This document shows positions 55,663-60,198 of a DNA stretch of 60,198 nt, one piece after another. The translations under genes were made by a program, and so were the position numbers. Within the stretch, counting starts at the first letter, position 1; each line of letters begins with the position of its first letter. The notes beneath the pieces are model-generated. The model made no database searches. It was not told where the DNA came from and saw only the letters and a program-made list of their open reading frames with translations. The DNA comes from Methanoculleus chikugoensis (GTDB lineage Archaea > Halobacteriota > Methanomicrobia > Methanomicrobiales > Methanoculleaceae). The stretch spans positions 1 through 60,198 of the forward strand of contig NZ_FMID01000019.1 in assembly GCF_900095385.1 (NCBI RefSeq), in the 5' to 3' direction.

Positions 55663-58062
55663 TCACTTCGCCGTCATAGGCTGGAACCCGCGCATCGTCT
55701 CCGCCATCTCCCGGAGGCGCCGATCCACCAGGTAGTTCACGGTTCCCTCCTCGTAGGTCCCGTCTTCCCGCCGCATGCCCGCCGGGACACCCGTGAGGAT
55801 CTCGATCCCCTCGTCGATCGTCCGCACCGGGTAGATCCGGAACTTCCCCGCCTTCGCGGCCTCGACGATCTCCTCTTTCAGCATCAGGTTCTGGACGTTG
55901 CTCGCCGGTATCAGCGCGCCCTGGTTCCCGTTGAGCCCTTTGGCCTTGCAGACCTCGAAGAACCCCTCCAGTTTCTCGTTCACGCCCCCGATCGCCTGGA
56001 CCTCGCCCCGCTGGTTCACCGAGCCCGTGACGGCGAGGTACTGCTTCAGCGGAAGCCCCGAGAGCGCCGAGAGAAGGGCGTAGAGCTCGGTGCTCGACGC
56101 GGAGTCGCCCTCGATCCCCTCGTAACTCTGCTCGAAGACCAGCCGGGCGGAGAGGGAGAGCGGCTTATCCCGCGCGTAGTTGTTGTTGAGGTAGCCGCTG
56201 ATGATCAGGACGCCTTTCGTGTGGATCGGCCCGCCGAGCGCAGCCTCCCGCTCGATGTCCACGATCCCCTCGCGGCCGACCCCGATGCTCGCGGTCACCT
56301 TCGACGGCCGGCCGAAGGCGAAGTCCCCGAGCCCGATGACCGAGAGGCCGTTCACCTGGCCGACCTTCTCGCCCTCGGTATCGATGAGGAAGATCCCTCG
56401 CCGGATGTACTCCTCGATCTTCTGCTGGATCAGGTTCGAGCGGTAGATCTTCTCCTCGATCGCCTTCGTGACGTGTCTCCTCTCGATCTGCTCGGCCCCG
56501 TCCGCTGCGGCGTAGAAGTTCGCCTCCCTGATGAGGTCGGCGACCGCAGAGAACTGGGTCGAGAGTTTCTCCTTGTCCGCAGCGAGTCTCGACCCGTACT
56601 CGATCACCCGGGCGATCGCCTCCCGCTCGAGGTGCCGGAGGTTCTCCTCCCGGACGAGGTTGCAGATGAAGTCGGCGTATTTATTGGCGTTCTCGTCGTT
56701 TCGCTCCATCACGATGTCGAAGTCGGCCTTGACCTTGAAGAGTTCCTTGAAGTCGGGGTCCATCCGGTAGAGGAGCTGGTAGATCATCGGCGTCCCGATG
56801 AGGGCCACCTTGATGTCGAGAGGGATGGCCTCGGGCTTGATCGTCTTTGCCGTGATGAATCCCATTCGCTCCCCCGGTTCCTCGATGACGGCTTCCCCGG
56901 TCTTCAATGCCGTCTTCAGCCCGTCCCAGGAGAGGGGTGCCCTCAGCAGGTCTTCGACGTCGAGGACCAGGTAGCCGCCGTTGGCCTTATGCAGCGAGCC
57001 CGGCCGGATCATCGTGAAGTCGGTCGTGAAGATGCCGAACTGCACCTCTTTCTCGATCTTTCCAAGGAGGTTCTGGAAGGTGGGGTTCTGCTCGAAGACA
57101 ACCGGCGCGCCTTTCGTCGCGGCGTTGTCGACGACGACGTTCACCTCGTACTTCCGGAAGGGAATCTCGCGCATGAAGGCCTGGAACTGGGGCGGGACGC
57201 CCTGCTGCTGCTCGGGGAGGCCGAGGAAGACCTGGATGTTCTCAAGGATGTCGTTCTGGACGGCGTCGATATACTCGGGAACCTCCGCGACACCGGCATA
57301 CTTCTCCTTGAGTTCGGCGACGAGGTTGCCGATCGCGTAGAGGGCGATCTCGCGGTTTAAGTTCGTGACCGCTTCGGCTCCCTGCCGCTCGATATCCTGC
57401 ACCTGCCGGAGCATGCTCCGGAGTTCGGTGCCGAGAGCCTCGCGCCGCCGCTGAACCTCCGCCCGGACCTCGTCGGGGAGGTTGATGAACTCCTCCTCGG
57501 GGATCGGCCTCCCGTCGATGACCGGTATGGTCAGGAGACCGATGGGGCTCATCTGGATGACGAACCCCGCTTCCTGGGCGCGCTGGTTGATCCGGGCGAT
57601 GAGATCCGTCCTGTTCCCCTGGAGCGACTGGAGCGTCTCGTCCCGGCGTTTGGCATACTCTTCGCTCTGGAACGCCCGGGGAAGCGCCTGCCGCGCCTCC
57701 TCGATGAACCGTTTCACGTCCTCCCGAAATGCCGTTCCTCTCCCGGCGGGGAGGGCGACGGCGTTGGGCTCATACTGGTTCTCGAAGTTGTGGACGTAGA
57801 CCCAGTCGCTCGCCCGGGGCTTGGCCTTCGCGAGTTCGTCGAGGAAACTCCGGACGGCTCTCACCCGCCCGGTCCCCTGGGCGCCCGCGGCGTAGACGTT
57901 GAACCCGGCCTCCCGGATCTCAAGGCCGAACCGCAGCGCCCGGAGCGCCCGTTCCTGGCCGATGATCTCCTCGAGCGGCCGCATCTCCTCGGTGCTGGCG
58001 CACTCCACCTTTCCCGGTTCGTAGACGTTCCGGTACTCTTTGATATCCAAGGGCTGAATCAT
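55663..58062 (-). CDS. Lon-family protease with AAA_32-type N-terminus
   Basis: A 799-residue protease of the Lon-like AAA_32/Lon_C group. The P-loop is degenerate (GAQGTGRVRAV, with R in place of K), and GGYLVLDVEDLL replaces Walker B, so ATP use may be lost or altered. A coiled-coil insert (about 185-275) follows. The C-terminal protease domain has the Ser-Lys dyad Ser654 (EGDSASSTE) and Lys697 (GGVNEKLEGFF), 43 residues apart as in Lon. It starts at the ATG 58062 after GGTGAG; an in-frame GTG lies at 58071. The cysteine desulfurase follows. Confidence 0.93.
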   Translation of the reverse strand: MIQPLDIKEYRNVYEPGKVECASTEEMRPLEEIIGQERALRALRFGLEIREAGFNVYAAGAQGTGRVRAVRSFLDELAKAKPRASDWVYVHNFENQYEPNAVALPAGRGTAFREDVKRFIEEARQALPRAFQSEEYAKRRDETLQSLQGNRTDLIARINQRAQEAGFVIQMSPIGLLTIPVIDGRPIPEEEFINLPDEVRAEVQRRREALGTELRSMLRQVQDIERQGAEAVTNLNREIALYAIGNLVAELKEKYAGVAEVPEYIDAVQNDILENIQVFLGLPEQQQGVPPQFQAFMREIPFRKYEVNVVVDNAATKGAPVVFEQNPTFQNLLGKIEKEVQFGIFTTDFTMIRPGSLHKANGGYLVLDVEDLLRAPLSWDGLKTALKTGEAVIEEPGERMGFITAKTIKPEAIPLDIKVALIGTPMIYQLLYRMDPDFKELFKVKADFDIVMERNDENANKYADFICNLVREENLRHLEREAIARVIEYGSRLAADKEKLSTQFSAVADLIREANFYAAADGAEQIERRHVTKAIEEKIYRSNLIQQKIEEYIRRGIFLIDTEGEKVGQVNGLSVIGLGDFAFGRPSKVTASIGVGREGIVDIEREAALGGPIHTKGVLIISGYLNNNYARDKPLSLSARLVFEQSYEGIEGDSASSTELYALLSALSGLPLKQYLAVTGSVNQRGEVQAIGGVNEKLEGFFEVCKAKGLNGNQGALIPASNVQNLMLKEEIVEAAKAGKFRIYPVRTIDEGIEILTGVPAGMRREDGTYEEGTVNYLVDRRLREMAETMRGFQPMTAK

Positions 58063-58236
58063 CAGTCTCACCAGGTTTCTGCAACTTACACCGCAGGGAG
58101 GTCGCTCGCCTTAAAAAGGTTCCCCGGCCCGGGACCGGATGGTACGATGGGTGGTTTTACTTTCTTTCGCGCATATGTGTAGTACGGTTGTATGCGGCCG
58201 ATACCGGATACGGGGCCGCGTAAATTCGGTGATATC

Positions 58237-58596
58237 ATGAGGATAGCAATCGCACAGGACGGAAACAGGGTATCCGAACACTTCGGGCACTGCGAGGGTT
58301 ACGCAATATTCGACGTCGAAGACTCGATCATCTACAGGAGAGACGATCTCCCGAACCCCGGCCACGAACCCGGCCGTCTCCCGGTCTTTCTCGCGGAGCA
58401 CGGGGTCAACCTGATCATCGCGGGTGGCATGGGGCCGCGGGCCGTCGAACTCTTCCACGGGAACGGTATCCAGGTTCTCCTCGGCGTCGGCGGAAACACT
58501 GATTACGTGGCACAGGATTATATTGCCGGCCGTCTCTCTCCGGGGAAGAGCTCCTGCAACCACGAGGAAGGCGGCGAGTGCGACGGGCACCACTGA
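58237..58596 (+). CDS. NifX/NifB-type (dinitrogenase FeMo-cofactor) domain protein, 1
   Basis: A 119-residue protein: MRIAIAQDGNRVSEHFGHCE, FLAEHGVNLIIAGGMGPRAV, GIQVLLGVGGNTDYVAQDY, the fold of NifX/NafY proteins that carry iron-sulfur or iron-molybdenum precursors. The tail SSCNHEEGGECDGHH is Cys/His-rich and could bind metal. It opens an operon with another NifX-like gene and two MinD-type ATPases. These proteins are common in anaerobes without nitrogenase; function is not proven. The ATG at 58237 gives the family start; an upstream in-frame ATG at 58192 is possible. Confidence 0.9.
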   Translation: MRIAIAQDGNRVSEHFGHCEGYAIFDVEDSIIYRRDDLPNPGHEPGRLPVFLAEHGVNLIIAGGMGPRAVELFHGNGIQVLLGVGGNTDYVAQDYIAGRLSPGKSSCNHEEGGECDGHH

Positions 58597-58660
58597 GGCG
58601 GGTGCACCATCCATAGTATTATGCTCATATGAGTAAAAATCACCAGAGAGGTGTATCAGG

Positions 58661-59002
58661 ATGATAGTCGGTATCACGGCACGTGCAGCAGGCACGGACG
58701 CCCCGGTCGAGCAGCGGTTCGGCCGGGCACCTTATTTCGTCTTCGTCGACACGGAGACGGGGAAAGCGGAATCGGTTGAGAATCCCCTCGTCGACGCTGC
58801 GGGGGGGGTCGGGCCCCGGACGGTCCAGATCTTCTCGGAGCACGGCGCGACGGCGGTCATCACCGGCCAGGTCGGCGGGAACGCCGCGAAAGCCCTCGAA
58901 GCGGGCGGGATCAAGGCTTACGCCTACCGCGGAAGCGGCAGCGTGGCCGATGCCCTCGCGGAGTATACTGCCGGGAACCTGCAGCCGCTCCCCCTTGCGT
59001 GA
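58661..59002 (+). CDS. NifX/NifB-type domain protein, 2
   Basis: A 113-residue relative of the preceding protein: MIVGITARAAGTDAPVEQRF, YFVFVDTETGKAESVENP, and the TAVITGQVGGNAAKALEAGG motif. It lacks the Cys/His tail. The pair likely form a complex or deliver an iron-sulfur precursor. A TATA-like element may lie in the 64-base gap before it, but the operon arrangement is more obvious: the next gene starts 13 bases after its stop. Confidence 0.9.
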   Translation: MIVGITARAAGTDAPVEQRFGRAPYFVFVDTETGKAESVENPLVDAAGGVGPRTVQIFSEHGATAVITGQVGGNAAKALEAGGIKAYAYRGSGSVADALAEYTAGNLQPLPLA

Positions 59003-59015
59003 AGCGGGATTCAGC

Positions 59016-59867
59016 ATGAAGATCGCGATTGCAAGCGGGAAAGGCGGCACCGGGAAGAGCACGGTGGCGGCGAATCTCGCCTGCACGCTCTCCCGCACCC
59101 GCGAGGTGGCGCTCGTCGACTGCGACGTCGAGGAGCCGAACCTCCACCTCTTCTTCCCGGGCTCTGCCGTGGACGTGCCGGTGACGACCCCGGTTCCGGA
59201 GATCGACCCGGCCCGCTGCACCCTCTGCGGCGAGTGTGGGAAGTTCTGCCGGTTCGGAGCGCTCTCGGTCTTGAAAGACCGCGTCCTTGTCTTCCCGCAC
59301 CTCTGCCACTCGTGCGGGGGTTGCTCTCTCGTCTGCCCGCAGGGAGCCGTCCGTGAGGTCCCGCGCACCATCGGCCGGGTCGCGTGCTCCTGCCCGGTCC
59401 CCCGTCTCACGCTGGTGAGCGGGATCCTGAACGAGGGGGAGGTGCAGGCACCGGCGGTCATCCGGGCGGCAAAGATGCTCGCACAAGGGCACCCGCTCAT
59501 CCTCTACGACGCCTCCCCGGGGATCGCCTGCCCGGTGATCGAGACGCTTGAGGGGAGCGACGCCTGTATCCTGGTGACGGAATCGACTCCGTTCGGGCTG
59601 CACGATCTCCGCCTCGCGGCCGAGGTGGTGGAGCGGATCGGTATTCCCGCCGGGGTCGTGATCAACCGTAGCGACGGCAAGGACGAGGAGACCATCGAGT
59701 TCTGCCGGGAGCGCGGGCTCCCCGTCATCATGACCATCCCGTTCTCGCGGGAGATAGCCGCCGTCCAGAACCGGGGCGGGCTCATCGCTGCGCTCCTTCC
59801 CGGGTGGGAGGAGTGGTTCGCCGGCCTCTTTGAAGCGACCGTGAAGATTGCGGGGGTGAGCCCGTGA
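59016..59867 (+). CDS. MinD-superfamily P-loop ATPase with inserted ferredoxin domain, 1
   Basis: A 283-residue ATPase: Walker A ASGKGGTGKST (about 6-16), ALVDCDVEEPNLHL, and an inserted two-[4Fe-4S] ferredoxin (CTLCGECGKFC and CHSCGGCSLVC) at about residues 67-110, then the second ATPase part (LYDASPGIACPVI and TESTPFGLHDLRLA). The family links ATP hydrolysis to iron-sulfur handling, related to Mrp/NBP35. It pairs with the next gene, which has the same plan; the two overlap (GTGA) and may form a heterodimer. Confidence 0.94.
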   Translation: MKIAIASGKGGTGKSTVAANLACTLSRTREVALVDCDVEEPNLHLFFPGSAVDVPVTTPVPEIDPARCTLCGECGKFCRFGALSVLKDRVLVFPHLCHSCGGCSLVCPQGAVREVPRTIGRVACSCPVPRLTLVSGILNEGEVQAPAVIRAAKMLAQGHPLILYDASPGIACPVIETLEGSDACILVTESTPFGLHDLRLAAEVVERIGIPAGVVINRSDGKDEETIEFCRERGLPVIMTIPFSREIAAVQNRGGLIAALLPGWEEWFAGLFEATVKIAGVSP

Positions 59868-60198
59868 TCCGGCTTGCGGTCGTGAGCGGCAAGGGCGGCA
59901 CCGGGAAGACGATGGTGGCGGCGGCGCTTGCGGATATCAGCGGAGTGCCGCAGGTTCTCGCCGACTGCGACGTGGACGCCGCGAACCTGGAGCTCCTCTT
60001 CCACCCCCGGCGGCTCACGACGGAGGAGTTCCGGGGGCTCGCGGCGGCCCGGATCGACCCGGAGCGGTGCCGCGACTGCGGTATCTGCGCCGACCACTGC
60101 CGGTTCGGGGCAATCGTGCGCCGCAACGACGCCTGGGAGGTGGACGCGCTGCACTGCGAAGGCTGCGCTGTCTGCACGTATGTCTGCCCCATGGGCGC
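59864..60198 (+). CDS. MinD-superfamily P-loop ATPase with ferredoxin insert, 2 (3' end beyond window)
   Basis: Begins at a GTG overlapping the stop of the first ATPase and runs off the window after about 111 codons. It reads VIRLAVVSGKGGTGKTMVAA (Walker A), LADCDVDAANLELLF, then the ferredoxin cysteines CRDCGICADHC and CEGCAVCTYVC, followed by PMG. No frame break is visible. Partner of the upstream paralogue. Confidence 0.93.
   Translation, partial: MIRLAVVSGKGGTGKTMVAAALADISGVPQVLADCDVDAANLELLFHPRRLTTEEFRGLAAARIDPERCRDCGICADHCRFGAIVRRNDAWEVDALHCEGCAVCTYVCPMG

Overview
The window reads as a GC-rich euryarchaeal chromosome, most likely a methanogen of the order Methanomicrobiales and close to Methanoculleus. 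The grounds are content, not a database match: an archaeal 7S (SRP) RNA, archaeal type II GAPDH, aEF-1 beta with its zinc-ribbon partner, Tsr3, a probable methanofuran-pathway kinase (MfnE), a coenzyme F390 synthetase-like enzyme, a ferredoxin:thioredoxin-reductase/rubredoxin fusion, DUF3821-type secreted proteins, kinase-less HTH-PAS regulators, and TATA boxes about 25-30 nt before many start codons, as expected for leaderless archaeal mRNAs. There is no rRNA operon, CRISPR array, recognisable transposase or defence island.

Layout. 1-741 is gene-free and holds nested inverted repeats. 742-7130: gap; tandem GNAT acetyltransferases; DUF5661; two KTSC proteins; a ROK kinase/phosphatase/IMPACT operon. 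7409-9533: an ABC-2 exporter. 9764-15123: glycogen phosphorylase, a transglutaminase-like membrane protein with its partner, a lipoprotein and a HEAT protein. 15270-24953: two HTH-PAS regulators, a methyltransferase, a Cache lipoprotein, DUF72, a broken larC region, Tsr3, a desulfidase/deoxyribosyltransferase fusion, and a 575-bp intergenic block rich in perfect hairpins. 25082-35414: LemA with a DUF2207 protein, a four-repeat lipoprotein, HEAT, a DUF3821 protein, a DASS transporter, F390 synthetase, and a redoxin/FTR pair. 35762-42523: small proteins, two small HTH regulators with a candidate operator, a secreted PLD protein, mfnE/Zn-ribbon/EF-1 beta, malate dehydrogenase, SRP RNA and a methyltransferase. 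42128-48854: membrane functions (cardiolipin synthase, AI-2E exporter, SulP, YjdF-like) mixed with PHP and two SpoIIAA-like proteins. 48950-60198: a truncated tRNA-like locus, DUF134, a nuclease-like membrane protein, M23 lipoprotein, tRNA-Met(CAT), an ATP-cone protein, phosphohexomutase, cysteine desulfurase, a Lon-family protease, then a NifX/NifX/MinD/MinD iron-sulfur operon that runs off the end.

How genes work together. Central carbon and storage: gap, glgP, phosphohexomutase, ROK kinase, mdh. Redox and iron-sulfur: redoxin/FTR, cysteine desulfurase, the NifX-MinD operon. Envelope: lipoproteins, DUF3821 proteins, cardiolipin synthase, transporters. The most unusual signals are non-coding or structural: dispersed palindromic repeat families, a locus where 5' halves of two tRNAs meet head to head, an out-of-frame junction between a conserved ORF and the 3' end of larC, and several TATA-driven intergenic regions with strong hairpins but no gene. 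None is a proven new system; the hairpin-rich intergenic regions and the desulfidase/deoxyribosyltransferase fusion are the best leads.
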